Assembly: GCA_903908825.1 (NCBI GenBank)
Contig: CAIVTJ010000076.1
Coordinates: 1 to 36,072, forward strand
Direction: 5' to 3'
Length of the DNA stretch: 36,072 bases
Source of the DNA: an uncultured Pseudomonadota bacterium
Lineage (GTDB): Bacteria; Pseudomonadota; Gammaproteobacteria; Steroidobacterales; Steroidobacteraceae
The notes under the pieces were generated by a model that worked only from the letters and a program-made list of their open reading frames with translations, did no database searches and had not been told where the DNA came from. Within the stretch, counting starts at the first letter, position 1. Each line of letters starts with the position of its first letter. A program made the position numbers and the translations under genes. Of this stretch, positions 16,310 to 25,228 are shown one piece after another.

Positions 16310-17560
16310 ATGTTCCATCCTTTGCCGCTTTCAATAGGCCTGCGCTACGTGCGGGCCCGTTCGCACAAGTTCTTTGTGTCGTTCATCACGTGGATCTCTT
16401 TGGCAGGGGTCGCTGTGGGCGTGGCCGCGCTGATCGTCATTCTGTCGGTCATGAACGGCTTTGCAGGCGAATTGCGCGATCGCTTGTTGTCCTTGTCTGC
16501 TGCGGTGCGGGTGAGTGTGGTGGCCGAGGCTGGCGGCAACCTGCAAGCGCTGGCGCCGCGCTTGCGCAGTCTGCCCGGGGTCACGGCGGTGATGCCCTAT
16601 GCCGAGTTGCAGGTGCTGGCGGTACATGAGCCGGAGATGCTGCCGCTGCTGCTGCGCGGCGTCGATGTCGCCGCAGATGCCGGCGGCGGCTTGGATGGAC
16701 TGGCGCATCTTATGGCCGATGGCAGCGCAGAGGCCTTGCGCAGCGACGCCGATGCGGTGGTCATCGGTCGCATCGTTGCTGACCGGCTGGGTCTGGCGGT
16801 GGGCGATACGCTGACTTTGCTGGTGCCGGTGGTCGATGCCGGCGGTGTGCCCGACGGGCGTCTGCGGCAGCTGCACATTGGCGGCATCTTTGAGGCCGGC
16901 ATTGCCGATCACGATTCCACCTTGGCGTTTGCCAGTCTGGCCACCCTGCAGGCTATCGGCACACAGGCCTCAGCCGATGCCGGTTTAAGGTTGACCTTAA
17001 GCGATGTGCTGGCTGCACCGCAGATCGCCGCGCAAGTGGCACGCCTGGCCGGCCCGGGCTTTGTAGTGCGTGACTGGACGCAAGATCACGCCAGTTATTT
17101 CCGCGCGATCCGCATCGAGAAAACCATGATGGCGGTGATCCTGCTGCTGATCGTCGCCGTGGCCGCGTTCAATCTGGTGGCCATGCTGATGATGGTGGTC
17201 ACCGACAAGCGCACTGATATCGCTATTTTGCGCACCTTGGGCATCAGCCCGGGCAGCATCGCGGCGGTGTTCCTGACTCAGGGCCTGGTCATCGGCTGGT
17301 TGGGTGTGTTGGCTGGTGTGCTGCTGGGTGTCGGTCTGGCCCGCAATGTCGGCACACTGGTGCCGTGGTTAGAGCGCGTGTCCGGATTGCAGCTGATGAG
17401 CGCGGACGTCTACTACATCACGGCCATACCCTCGGATCTGCATTGGGCCGATGTCGGTTTGATCGCAGGCTTGGCGCTGGCTTTAACAGCACTGGCGACG
17501 GTCTATCCGGCACTGCGTGCAGCTGCCACGCCGCCTGCCGAGGCGCTGCGCTATGACTAG
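16310..17560 (+). CDS. lolC: Lipoprotein-releasing ABC transporter permease (LolC/E family)
   Basis: A 416-residue inner-membrane subunit of the Lol system, which extracts outer-membrane lipoproteins from the inner membrane and hands them to LolA. The family N-terminus is clear (PLSIGLRYVRARSHKFFVSFITWISLAGVAVGVAALIV, then the ILSVMNGF motif). A large periplasmic domain and a C-terminal FtsX-type bundle follow (FNLVAMLMMVVTDKRTDIAILRTLGIS and two further helices). It is divergent from mfd across a 46-base gap and immediately followed by a paralogous permease and lolD. Assigning this copy to LolC and the next to LolE is by order only. Confidence 0.88.
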   Translation: MFHPLPLSIGLRYVRARSHKFFVSFITWISLAGVAVGVAALIVILSVMNGFAGELRDRLLSLSAAVRVSVVAEAGGNLQALAPRLRSLPGVTAVMPYAELQVLAVHEPEMLPLLLRGVDVAADAGGGLDGLAHLMADGSAEALRSDADAVVIGRIVADRLGLAVGDTLTLLVPVVDAGGVPDGRLRQLHIGGIFEAGIADHDSTLAFASLATLQAIGTQASADAGLRLTLSDVLAAPQIAAQVARLAGPGFVVRDWTQDHASYFRAIRIEKTMMAVILLLIVAVAAFNLVAMLMMVVTDKRTDIAILRTLGISPGSIAAVFLTQGLVIGWLGVLAGVLLGVGLARNVGTLVPWLERVSGLQLMSADVYYITAIPSDLHWADVGLIAGLALALTALATVYPALRAAATPPAEALRYD

Positions 17561-18817
17561 GTGCCGCTGGTGAACCTGCCTTACGAGTGGCTGCTGGGTA
17601 CACGCTATCTGCGCTCGGCCAATCGCCGTGGTTTTCTGTCATTCATCTCGCTGACCTGCATCGCCGGATTGATGTTGGGTGTGGCGGTACTCATCGTCGT
17701 GCTGTCGGTCATGAATGGCTTTGAGAGCGAGCTGCGTTCGCGCATCCTCAACGTGACCTCACATGCCACGTTGATGGGTCTGGAGGGTCCGCTGGTCGAT
17801 TGGCAGACAGCGCGCAGTACAGCTTTATCGACTCCGGGTGTAGTGGCTGCTGTGCCTTATATCGAGGCACAGGCCATGTTGACCCAAGGTCAGCATCTGG
17901 CAGGCGCGCAGTTGCGCGGTGTTGATCCGCAACTTGAACGCAGTGCAGTGGGCTTAGGAAGGCAGTTGCTGCAAGGTTCACTCGATGACCTGCAAGCCGG
18001 TCAGTATCACATCGTGCTGGGCGAAGCTTTGGCTCAGGAGTTGGGTGCCAAGATCGGTGACAGCATCGTGTTGCTGGTACCGCAAGGTACCGCCACGCCC
18101 ACCGGCATCATGCCGCGCATGCGCCGCTTTACCGTCACGGGTCTGTTCCGCTCCGGGATGTACGAGTTTGACCGGGGGCTGGCCTTGGTGCACATCGAAG
18201 ACGCCTCGCGTTTGTATCGCCTGGGCACTGCCGTGACCGGCCTGCGCTTGGCACTGGCCGACCCGCTGACAGCGCCGCGTATGGTGCGGCAACTGGCGGT
18301 CACTCTGGGCGGCGGGTTTTACATCAGCGACTGGACGCGTAACCACGCCAATTTTTTTCGATCGATACAGATGACCAAGTCGATGCTGTTCGTGATCCTG
18401 CTGATGGTTGTCGCCGTCGCGGCCTTCAACATCGTGGCGACGCTGGTGATGATCGTCAAAGAAAAGCAATCCGATATCGCCATCTTGCGCACATTGGGTT
18501 GCGGCCCGGCTAATGTGCTGGCGGTGTTCGCCGTGCAGGGTGTGCTGATCGGCGTCTGCGGTGTCGTTTCCGGTGTTGCGCTGGGCGTGCTGGTGTCCAC
18601 TCATTTAGAGTCACTGGTCCACGGCCTTGAGCGCCTGACAGGTCAACATTTTCTCGATGCAAAGGTGTATTTCATGAGCGATCTGCCAGCGCAGGTGCAG
18701 GGCATGGACGTGCTGCAGATTGCCGCCGTGGCATTTTTATTGTGTGCACTGGCTACGGTCTATCCGGCTTGGCGTGCGGCGCGCACAGCACCGGCTGAGG
18801 CACTGCGTCATGACTGA
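17561..18817 (+). CDS. lolE: Lipoprotein-releasing ABC transporter permease (LolC/E family), second copy
   Basis: This 418-residue paralogue of the upstream permease has the same architecture: N-terminal helix with VLSVMNGFESELRSRIL, a large periplasmic domain, and a C-terminal FtsX domain (VAAFNIVATLVMIVKEKQSDIAILRTLGCG). The GTG start directly abuts the preceding TAG; a second GTG at 17570 is also possible. Two permeases followed by the ATPase suggest a heteromeric LolCDE-type complex rather than a LolF homodimer. The 3' end overlaps lolD by 8 bases. Confidence 0.87.
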   Translation: MPLVNLPYEWLLGTRYLRSANRRGFLSFISLTCIAGLMLGVAVLIVVLSVMNGFESELRSRILNVTSHATLMGLEGPLVDWQTARSTALSTPGVVAAVPYIEAQAMLTQGQHLAGAQLRGVDPQLERSAVGLGRQLLQGSLDDLQAGQYHIVLGEALAQELGAKIGDSIVLLVPQGTATPTGIMPRMRRFTVTGLFRSGMYEFDRGLALVHIEDASRLYRLGTAVTGLRLALADPLTAPRMVRQLAVTLGGGFYISDWTRNHANFFRSIQMTKSMLFVILLMVVAVAAFNIVATLVMIVKEKQSDIAILRTLGCGPANVLAVFAVQGVLIGVCGVVSGVALGVLVSTHLESLVHGLERLTGQHFLDAKVYFMSDLPAQVQGMDVLQIAAVAFLLCALATVYPAWRAARTAPAEALRHD

Positions 18818-19523
18818 TGCAACTGCAGCAGAGTTGGCGGTGCTTGAGGCACGCGGCATCGTGCGCGGCTTTGCTGAAGGGTCGGGCAGTCTGCAAGTGC
18901 TGCGCGGACTGCAATTGCAGGTGGCGGCCGGCGAGCGCATCGCCATCGTCGGCGTGTCCGGTTCGGGTAAGACCACCTTGCTACAGGTGCTGGGCGGACT
19001 CGATGCCCCGGATGCCGGTCAGGTATTGGTGCAAGGTCAGGATATCCACGCCATGCCCGAACGGCAGCGTTGTGCATTGCGCAATCGCACCTTGGGTTTC
19101 ATCTATCAGTTTCATCACCTGCTGCCGGAGTTCTCGGCCCTCGAGAACGTCGCCATGCCCTTGCTGGTGCGGCGCGAGCCGGTCGCAGACGCCATGGCGA
19201 GCGCGCGCGAATTGTTGCGGCAGGTGGGCCTGTCTGATCGCCTCGAGCACCGTCCGCATCAGTTGTCAGGGGGTGAGCGGCAGCGTGCCGCTGTGGCCCG
19301 CGCCTTGGTGACTCAGCCGCGATTGGTGTTGGCCGATGAGCCGACCGGCAATCTCGATGGCGCCAATGCCGGGCAGGTTTTCGAGTTGATGCTCGAGCTC
19401 AACCGTGAACGGGGCACCAGCCTGGTGGTGGTGACGCATGACCGCCGCCTGGCGGCGCGCATGGACCGTGTGTTGGTGTTGAAAGACGGAATATTGCTCG
19501 AAGAGGCCGCAATCAGCGGCTGA
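18810..19523 (+). CDS. lolD: Lipoprotein-releasing system ATP-binding protein LolD
   Basis: A 237-residue ABC ATPase that powers LolC/E. Walker A GVSGSGKTT, Q-loop segment YQFHHLLPEFSALENVAMPLL (the LolD-type sequence that contacts the permeases), signature LSGGERQRAAVARAL, Walker B LVLADEPTGNLD and switch THD are all intact. The ATG at 18810 overlaps the lolE end by 8 bases; reading from any earlier codon would put the N-terminus inside lolE. The 3' end overlaps the convergent DUF2062 gene by 11 bases. Confidence 0.95.
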   Translation: MTDATAAELAVLEARGIVRGFAEGSGSLQVLRGLQLQVAAGERIAIVGVSGSGKTTLLQVLGGLDAPDAGQVLVQGQDIHAMPERQRCALRNRTLGFIYQFHHLLPEFSALENVAMPLLVRREPVADAMASARELLRQVGLSDRLEHRPHQLSGGERQRAAVARALVTQPRLVLADEPTGNLDGANAGQVFELMLELNRERGTSLVVVTHDRRLAARMDRVLVLKDGILLEEAAISG

Positions 19524-20031
19524 CCTGGGCGCGGCGGGCGCGTAGCTTGCGCAGGGTGTTGCGACGCCACGCAAACTCCAGGATCAGGTAGGTGCCATAG
19601 CCCAACACTGCCGCGCACACCACACAGCCGACCAGAAACGGCTTCCAGACCGGGCCCAGACTGTTGTGTAGCCAGCTCCAACTCAGTTCAAAGGCGAATT
19701 GCGTTTCGGGTTGCCCTACCAGAGCCGATCCGACCCGATACGCGCCATAAAATATCGGCACGATGGTCAGCGGGTTGTTGACATAGATGGCCGCAACGAG
19801 CACCGGCAGGTTCAAGCGCCAGATCACCGCGACCACCACGGCCAGCAAGGTGTGTATCGGCAGCGGCAGAAAACAGATGGCAATACCCACCCCTGCCGCG
19901 CGGGTTATGGCACGACGACTGGTCGACCATATCTGCACGTCGGCCAGGTGTTCGCCGAATATCCGGAAGAACCATTGCTTGCGCAGGGTTTCCGGATTCG
20001 GGACAAATTTGCGCATGAGGCGTCGGGACAT
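19513..20031 (-). CDS. DUF2062 membrane protein
   Basis: This 172-residue protein has the DUF2062 hallmarks: an N-terminal RKFVPNPETLRKQWFFRIFG, a first helix ending in CFLPLPIHTLLAVVVAVIW, then IYVNNPLTIVPIFYGAYRVG and a last transmembrane segment near the C-terminus. The family is widespread and of unknown function; a position between lol genes and comEC is common in gammaproteobacteria. The ATG at 20031 is preferred because family similarity starts there; MRKF at 20016 is the alternative. It is divergent from comEC and convergent with lolD. Confidence 0.82.
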   Translation of the reverse strand: MSRRLMRKFVPNPETLRKQWFFRIFGEHLADVQIWSTSRRAITRAAGVGIAICFLPLPIHTLLAVVVAVIWRLNLPVLVAAIYVNNPLTIVPIFYGAYRVGSALVGQPETQFAFELSWSWLHNSLGPVWKPFLVGCVVCAAVLGYGTYLILEFAWRRNTLRKLRARRAQVSR

Positions 20032-20047
20032 AGGCGGGCGGCATCCT

Positions 20048-20070
20048 AGCAGGCCTTCAGCGGGCCTGCT
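20048..20070. repeat. Perfect inverted repeat between DUF2062 and comEC
   Basis: AGCAGGCC at 20048-20055 and GGCCTGCT at 20063-20070 form a perfect 8-bp stem around a 7-base loop. It lies in the roughly 90-base divergent gap, 17 bases upstream of the DUF2062 start and about 50 upstream of the comEC start. No T-run follows on either side. It could be an operator dyad or a leader hairpin; nothing in the sequence decides between these. Confidence 0.4.
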
Positions 20071-20121
20071 GCGGCAGCCGGTCACGTTCATCGTTGCTGA
20101 CTGTCTACGGAGAATACTCCC

Positions 20122-22404
20122 CTGTTCTGGCATGCGAGCTTGTTGCTGGCCGGTCTGATCGGCCGGCTGCTGTGTCCGGATTTTTGGCCTCACTGGGCCG
20201 CAGGCCTGCTGCTGCTCGCAGGTCTGGGGCTGTTAGTGCTGCGCTCCTGTCGCCCGCTTGCGTTTGTGTTGCTGGGCCTCGGTTGGGGACAGCAGGCTGT
20301 GCAGCAACATCAGCAGGGTTTGCAGGGCAGTGAAGAGCGCTCACTGGTAGAGGCGGAAATTGTCAGCATCCCGCAGATCAGCGGGCATGGCGCCAGCTTT
20401 ACTGCGCGCTTGATCTTCCCGCGCGAACCGCAGCGGGCCGTGCAGTTAGCGCACGTGAGCTGGTCTTCGCCGCAGGCTTGGTCCGTCCATGCGGGTGAGC
20501 GCTGGCAGTTGCTGATGCGCTTGCGGCCACCGCGCGCCAGTTTTAATCCGGGCGCGGTGGACATGGAACGCAATTATCTGCGCGATCATATCCAGTCATT
20601 GGCTGCCGTCATCAAATCGCCGCTGGATCAGCGTTTGGCGGCGGCACCGGCGTCCTGGCTGCGGCTGCGCGAGCGCTTGGCACGGCAGATCAGTGCAGCT
20701 GTGCCCGATCCGGCCAGCGGTGCGCTGCTTGCAGCGCTGGCTGTCGGTGAGACCGGTGAAGTCACGCGCGAGCAGTGGCGCGTATTCAACGCCACTGGCA
20801 TCACGCATCTGGTGGCTATCTCGGGTATGCATGTGACGCTGTTTGCCATGCTGGCCATGGCTGTGGTGCGCCGCTTATGGCAGATCGCGGCGCGTTACGG
20901 CTGTGGTTGGCCGCGCGAGCGCTGTGCAGCAGTGGCCGGCATCGCTTTGGCCAGTGGTTATTCGTTGTTGGCCGGCTTTTCGGTGCCGACGCAGCGCACG
21001 CTGATCATGCTGAGCGCCTGGTTGTTGTGGCGGGAGTGCGCACGTTCCGCCAGAGCTTCCTCGTCGCTGGCCGTGGCGGTTTTTATGGTGGTGTTGTGGG
21101 ATCCGTTCGCAGTGCTCGCAGCAGGCTTCTGGCTGTCGTTCATCGCGGTGGCCGCCATCATCGGTATTGCCGGCGGGCATCTGCTGCCGCTCTCGACGGT
21201 GCGCACGGCGGTGACCGTGCAAATGGCGGTGTTCGTCGCGTTGCTGCCGGTGACCGTGGCGATCTTCGGCTCGGTATCGCTGGCCGGTTTGCTGGTCAAT
21301 GTCGCGGCCATCCCGCTGTTTACCTATGCCTTGGTGCCGGCTGCTCTGGGGAGTACCGCGGTTTTGCTGTGCCTGCCTGCCGCGTGGAGTGCACCGTTGG
21401 TACAACTGCTGCTGCGCCTCGGTGCCGCCGTTGCCGATACTGTGGCGCCCTGGTTGTCGCGCGCCGCAGACAGCCCGCAGGCCTTGTGGCTGCTGGCGCC
21501 ACCGCTGTGGTGGTATCCCTTGGCAGCGCTGGCAGTCCTGTTGCTGCTGCTGCCCTGGGCGTGGCCGCTGCGCTCCTTGGGCCTGTTGTCGCTCTGGCCC
21601 TTGTTGTCAGCCGATCCGCGGCCACCGCCGGGGCAATTAGTCCTCACGGTATTGGATGTCGGCCAAGCCACAGCGGTGCTCCTGCAAACCCGGCAACACG
21701 CCTTGCTGTATGGCACCGGCGATACCTTCGGCAGCGCTGGTGGCAGCGTCGAGCGTGCGGTGTTGCCTTATGCGCGCCTGCAGGGCGTACGGCGCCTGGA
21801 TCGCGTGATACTGCCGCGGCTGGACCGGGACAGCGGCGAGGGCGTGGGTGCGCTGCAAGCGGCGATGACAGTGGGGCCCTTGTTTGCCGCTGCGCCGCGC
21901 AGCGGGCCCTTGCCACCCGAGGCCGAAGACTGCAGTCAGGCCGATGCGCCGGCACGGGAGTGGGTCTGGGACGGATGGCGCTTCCAATGGCGCAGCGAGG
22001 GGGCAGCCAGTTGTGTGCTGCATGTGGCCGGTCCCGGCGGTAGCGTACTGCTGGCCGAAGGCTACAGTGGCAGTCTGCTGCCGTTGTTGCCGCCCGATGG
22101 GCAGCAACTCGATACGGTGCTGCTGCCGCGGAAGGGTAATGGCATAGGACTGGCGGTCAGCGATCTGCAGGCGCAAGCGGTGACACGGGGTGTGGCCAGT
22201 CTGGGGCGCAGTGCTGCGTCCGGGCCTGTCTGGCAAGCGTGGCGTCAACAGGCCCTGGCAAGTGGGCTTAAGGTGTTTGATACCACCCGCGACGGCGCGA
22301 TCCGTTTGCAGTTCGCGCCAGATCAGCGCGTGCAGTGGCAGCTTGCGCGGGCTGGCAGCAGCGGCGTGTGGCACGCCATGGCGCCGCCGCCCGGTGTCAG
22401 GTAA
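20122..22404 (+). CDS. comEC: ComEC/Rec2-family DNA uptake protein with a degenerate metallo-beta-lactamase domain
   Basis: Inner-membrane channel protein for DNA uptake in transformation. It has two N-terminal hydrophobic helices, an OB-like periplasmic part, and the competence core (ALAVGETGEVTREQWRVFNATGITHLVAISGMHVTLF, then GFSVPTQRTLIML), with about ten helices. A C-terminal domain from LTVLDVGQATAVLLQT has the length and order of the ComEC metallo-beta-lactamase domain but lacks its metal ligands (see findings). No ATG is near. A GGAGA at 20109-20113 sits 8 bases before CTG 20122, used here, giving 760 residues; TTG 20140 would give 754. The frame is closed by a stop at 20098. In Neisseria-type relatives ComEC is needed for transformation; whether this one still works is not known. 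Confidence 0.85.
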   Translation: MFWHASLLLAGLIGRLLCPDFWPHWAAGLLLLAGLGLLVLRSCRPLAFVLLGLGWGQQAVQQHQQGLQGSEERSLVEAEIVSIPQISGHGASFTARLIFPREPQRAVQLAHVSWSSPQAWSVHAGERWQLLMRLRPPRASFNPGAVDMERNYLRDHIQSLAAVIKSPLDQRLAAAPASWLRLRERLARQISAAVPDPASGALLAALAVGETGEVTREQWRVFNATGITHLVAISGMHVTLFAMLAMAVVRRLWQIAARYGCGWPRERCAAVAGIALASGYSLLAGFSVPTQRTLIMLSAWLLWRECARSARASSSLAVAVFMVVLWDPFAVLAAGFWLSFIAVAAIIGIAGGHLLPLSTVRTAVTVQMAVFVALLPVTVAIFGSVSLAGLLVNVAAIPLFTYALVPAALGSTAVLLCLPAAWSAPLVQLLLRLGAAVADTVAPWLSRAADSPQALWLLAPPLWWYPLAALAVLLLLLPWAWPLRSLGLLSLWPLLSADPRPPPGQLVLTVLDVGQATAVLLQTRQHALLYGTGDTFGSAGGSVERAVLPYARLQGVRRLDRVILPRLDRDSGEGVGALQAAMTVGPLFAAAPRSGPLPPEAEDCSQADAPAREWVWDGWRFQWRSEGAASCVLHVAGPGGSVLLAEGYSGSLLPLLPPDGQQLDTVLLPRKGNGIGLAVSDLQAQAVTRGVASLGRSAASGPVWQAWRQQALASGLKVFDTTRDGAIRLQFAPDQRVQWQLARAGSSGVWHAMAPPPGVR

Positions 22405-22434
22405 TTGCCGGGCACGTTAGGTATCATCGCTGCC

Positions 22435-23058
22435 ATGTGGGAACTCGTGCGCGCCGGCGGCCCGTTTATGTGGCCGATCATCCTCTGCTCCGTTATCGCG
22501 TTCGCAATCGTGCTCGAACGGCTGTGGTCGTTGCAGCCCGGTCGGGTCATGCCGGCCGATTTGCAGCGGCGCGCCTGGCGTCTGGTCGAGACCGGGCAGG
22601 TCAACGACAAGCTCATCGCCGCACTGGAAAACAACTCACCTATGGGCCGTCTGCTGGCCATCGGCGTGCAGCATCAGCAGCGCACACGCGACGTGTTGCG
22701 CGAGCGCATGGAAGATGCCGGCCGCCATGTTGTTTACGATCTCGAACGCTATCTCAACACGCTGGGCACCATCGCCGGCATAGCACCGCTGCTGGGGCTG
22801 TTGGGTACCGTCACCGGCATCATCAAGTCCTTTAATGCCATTGCCGTGGGCGGTCTCGGCGACCCGCGGTTGTTGTCGGTGGGTATCTCCGAAGCGCTGA
22901 TCTCCACGGCTGCCGGTTTGTTAGTGGCGATACCATCGCTGATCGCGTTTCGCTATCTGCGCGGCCGGGCAGAGCATCTGGTCATGCTGATGGAAAAAGA
23001 CGCCAGCCGCTTTATCGATGAGTTGGAAGCGCGTGGCACCGGCAGCAACCCGCCATGA
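22435..23058 (+). CDS. exbB: MotA/TolQ/ExbB proton channel family protein
   Basis: This 207-residue inner-membrane protein has an N-terminal helix (GGPFMWPIILCSVIAFAIVLERL). The two ExbB/TolQ C-terminal helices follow, with GTIAGIAPLLGLLGTVTGIIKSF and LISTAAGLLVAIPSLIAF. It forms the proton channel with ExbD and energises an envelope partner; no tonB is in view. In gammaproteobacteria exbB-exbD commonly sits between comEC and lpxK or msbA. The ATG at 22435 (MWELVRAGG) fits the family N-terminus. It overlaps exbD by four bases. Confidence 0.92.
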   Translation: MWELVRAGGPFMWPIILCSVIAFAIVLERLWSLQPGRVMPADLQRRAWRLVETGQVNDKLIAALENNSPMGRLLAIGVQHQQRTRDVLRERMEDAGRHVVYDLERYLNTLGTIAGIAPLLGLLGTVTGIIKSFNAIAVGGLGDPRLLSVGISEALISTAAGLLVAIPSLIAFRYLRGRAEHLVMLMEKDASRFIDELEARGTGSNPP

Positions 23059-23492
23059 AGCTATCCGGCCGGCGTCTGGAAGACCCGGAAATCAACCTGA
23101 TCTCGTTTATCGACATCCTGTTGGTTGTGCTCATCTTCTTCATGCTCTCGTCCACCTTTGCCGAAGAGGGGCGCTTGAAAGTCCGTCTACCCGAGGCTGG
23201 CCAGTTGCCGGTGCAGCAGAGCGGCCCCGAGCCCATTGTCGTGACCGTCACCCAGTCGGGTAGTTACCGGGTTAATGAACGTGAACTGGTCAACAGCAGT
23301 GCCGAGACCTTGCGGGGAGCGGTGCTCAAGGTGGCCGGTGAGCAGCGCACTGCCCGCATCACGCTGCGTGCCGATGGACGCGCACAGCATCAGTCGGTGG
23401 TGAAGGCTATGGATGTTGTCGGGCGCTTGGGTTTTGCCCAGATCGACATCGCCACCGTTGATACCCAGACTGTGGGCAGCCAGACACCGTGA
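23055..23492 (+). CDS. exbD: ExbD/TolR family biopolymer transport protein
   Basis: A 145-residue protein with a short cytoplasmic start and a single transmembrane helix. The motif INLISFIDILLVVLIFFML carries the proton-conducting Asp (residue 20). The periplasmic domain ends with a TolR-like segment (HQSVVKAMDVVGRLGFAQIDIAT). It acts with the ExbB product of the preceding gene. It overlaps exbB (ATGA) and msbA (GTGA) by four bases each, so the three are probably one transcript. Confidence 0.93.
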   Translation: MKLSGRRLEDPEINLISFIDILLVVLIFFMLSSTFAEEGRLKVRLPEAGQLPVQQSGPEPIVVTVTQSGSYRVNERELVNSSAETLRGAVLKVAGEQRTARITLRADGRAQHQSVVKAMDVVGRLGFAQIDIATVDTQTVGSQTP

Positions 23493-25228
23493 CCCAAACC
23501 CGAAGCGCTCCGGTCTCAGGGACCCGAACCTACCGTCGCTTGCTCTCTTATGCGCGGCCTCATAAAGGGCTGTTCATGATTGGCGTGATCGGTATGGTGA
23601 TTTCTGCAGCCACCAACAGTGCGCTGACCTGGTTCATCAATTTCTTTATCCAGAAAGGCTTTGTGGAGCCTGATCCGCGAGTGCAGTGGCTGGTGCCGCT
23701 GGGTGTAGTAGGGCTGATTGTGTTCCGGGGTCTCGGCGATTATCTGGGGACTTATTTTCCTGGCATGGTCGGACGGCAGGTCATTAAGGCGATGCGCGGC
23801 GACCTGTTCGCGCAGTATCTGCATCTGCCTAGCGCGTGGTATGACCGTCATTCCGGCGCGGCCATGCTGTCTCGACTTACTTACGACATAGAACAGGTGG
23901 CCGAGGCCACCACCAACTCCATCACGGTAATCATTCGCGACTCACTGACGCTGGTCGGCCTGCTCGGTACGATGTTTTATCTGTCTTGGCGCCTCACGCT
24001 GTTGCTGTTTGTTGTGGCGCCGGTCATCAGTGTGATGATGAAGAGCGTCAACAAGCGCTTTCGTCGTTACAGCGCGCGCATCCAAGCCTCCATGGGTGAT
24101 GTGACGCGCGTAGCCAAAGAAGCGATTGAGTCGCAGCGGCTCATCAAGGTGTTCACGGCTCAACCCGATCAGTTGCGTCGCTTTGACCAGGTCAACGACG
24201 AAAACTGCCGCAGCAATGTGCGTCTGATCAATGCGCGCGCCGCGAGCAATCCGGTGGTGCAGGTTGTAGCTGCGCTGGGTCTTGCAATAGTGCTGGCTGT
24301 AGCCCTGCGTCAGGCTGTGCAGCCAGGCGGATTTGTCGCCTTCATCGCGGCCATGCTGCTGATGATGGCGCCGCTCAAGGCCCTGGTGGCTGTCGCAGGT
24401 CCCTTGCAGCAAGGCATTGCCGCCGGTGCCGGCATCTTCGAGGTGCTAGATACTGCGCGTGAACCTGTCGGCGGTACGCACCCGCTGTCGCGTGCCAAGG
24501 GCTATCTGGCCTTTGAGGACATCGGCTTTGCCTATGGCGAGGCACACGGTCCGGTGCTGTACAACATCAATCTGGGCATTCCCGCGGGCCACACGGTGGC
24601 TTTTGTCGGGCGATCCGGCAGCGGCAAGTCCACGCTGGTGTCGCTGGTGCCGCGTTTTTACGATCCGCTCAGTGGATGCCTGCGTCTGGATGGCATCGAT
24701 GTACGTGACTATCCGCTGCAGGACCTGCGCCGGCAGATCAGCTACGTGGGTCAGGAAGTACTGCTGTTTGACGACACCATCCGCAACAACATCCTTTGCG
24801 GCTTGACCGACGTGGACCCGCAACGGGTTGAGGCTGCTGCGCAAGCGGCATACGTCACCGAGTTCACGAACCAGTTGCCGCTGGGTTTGGAGACGCTGGT
24901 GGGCGAGCGCGGCACGTTGCTGTCGGGTGGTCAACGCCAACGCATTGCCATCGCCCGTGCCTTGCTGCGCGATGCGCCGGTACTGATTCTCGACGAAGCG
25001 ACCTCTGCGCTCGATAACGAATCAGAGCGGCACATTCAGGCGGCATTGGCGGAACTCGTGCGCGGCCGCACGACCTTGGTCATCGCACATCGCCTGTCTA
25101 CCGTAGAGCAGGCTGACCGCATCGTGGTCCTGGATGCCGGGCGCATCGCCGAAATGGGAACGCATGGCGAACTGCTGGCCCAAGGTGGTTTGTACGCGCA
25201 GTTGCATCGACTGCAGTTCGATGCCTGA
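23489..25228 (+). CDS. msbA: Lipid A export ATP-binding/permease protein MsbA
   Basis: This 579-residue half-transporter flips lipid A-core across the inner membrane. The N-terminal six-helix ABC exporter domain includes RQVIKAMRGDLFAQYLHLPSAWYD and RLTYDIEQVAEATTNS. The C-terminal ATPase has Walker A GRSGSGKST, signature LSGGQRQRIAIARALL, Walker B LILDEATSALDNESE and switch IAHRLST. Length and the lpxK neighbour fit MsbA rather than another exporter. GTG start overlapping exbD; it overlaps lpxK by 8 bases. Confidence 0.94.
   Translation: MTQTRSAPVSGTRTYRRLLSYARPHKGLFMIGVIGMVISAATNSALTWFINFFIQKGFVEPDPRVQWLVPLGVVGLIVFRGLGDYLGTYFPGMVGRQVIKAMRGDLFAQYLHLPSAWYDRHSGAAMLSRLTYDIEQVAEATTNSITVIIRDSLTLVGLLGTMFYLSWRLTLLLFVVAPVISVMMKSVNKRFRRYSARIQASMGDVTRVAKEAIESQRLIKVFTAQPDQLRRFDQVNDENCRSNVRLINARAASNPVVQVVAALGLAIVLAVALRQAVQPGGFVAFIAAMLLMMAPLKALVAVAGPLQQGIAAGAGIFEVLDTAREPVGGTHPLSRAKGYLAFEDIGFAYGEAHGPVLYNINLGIPAGHTVAFVGRSGSGKSTLVSLVPRFYDPLSGCLRLDGIDVRDYPLQDLRRQISYVGQEVLLFDDTIRNNILCGLTDVDPQRVEAAAQAAYVTEFTNQLPLGLETLVGERGTLLSGGQRQRIAIARALLRDAPVLILDEATSALDNESERHIQAALAELVRGRTTLVIAHRLSTVEQADRIVVLDAGRIAEMGTHGELLAQGGLYAQLHRLQFDA

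Noticed and set aside
20775-22043. 422-codon plus-strand frame inside comEC
   Set aside because: Arg/Gly/Ala-rich alternate-frame translation; the comEC frame keeps the competence motifs throughout.
22405-22435. Promoter for exbB (TTGCCG at 22405 and TATCAT at 22422)
   Set aside because: The two hexamers are only 11 bases apart, too close for a sigma-70 promoter; exbB may simply be read through from comEC.
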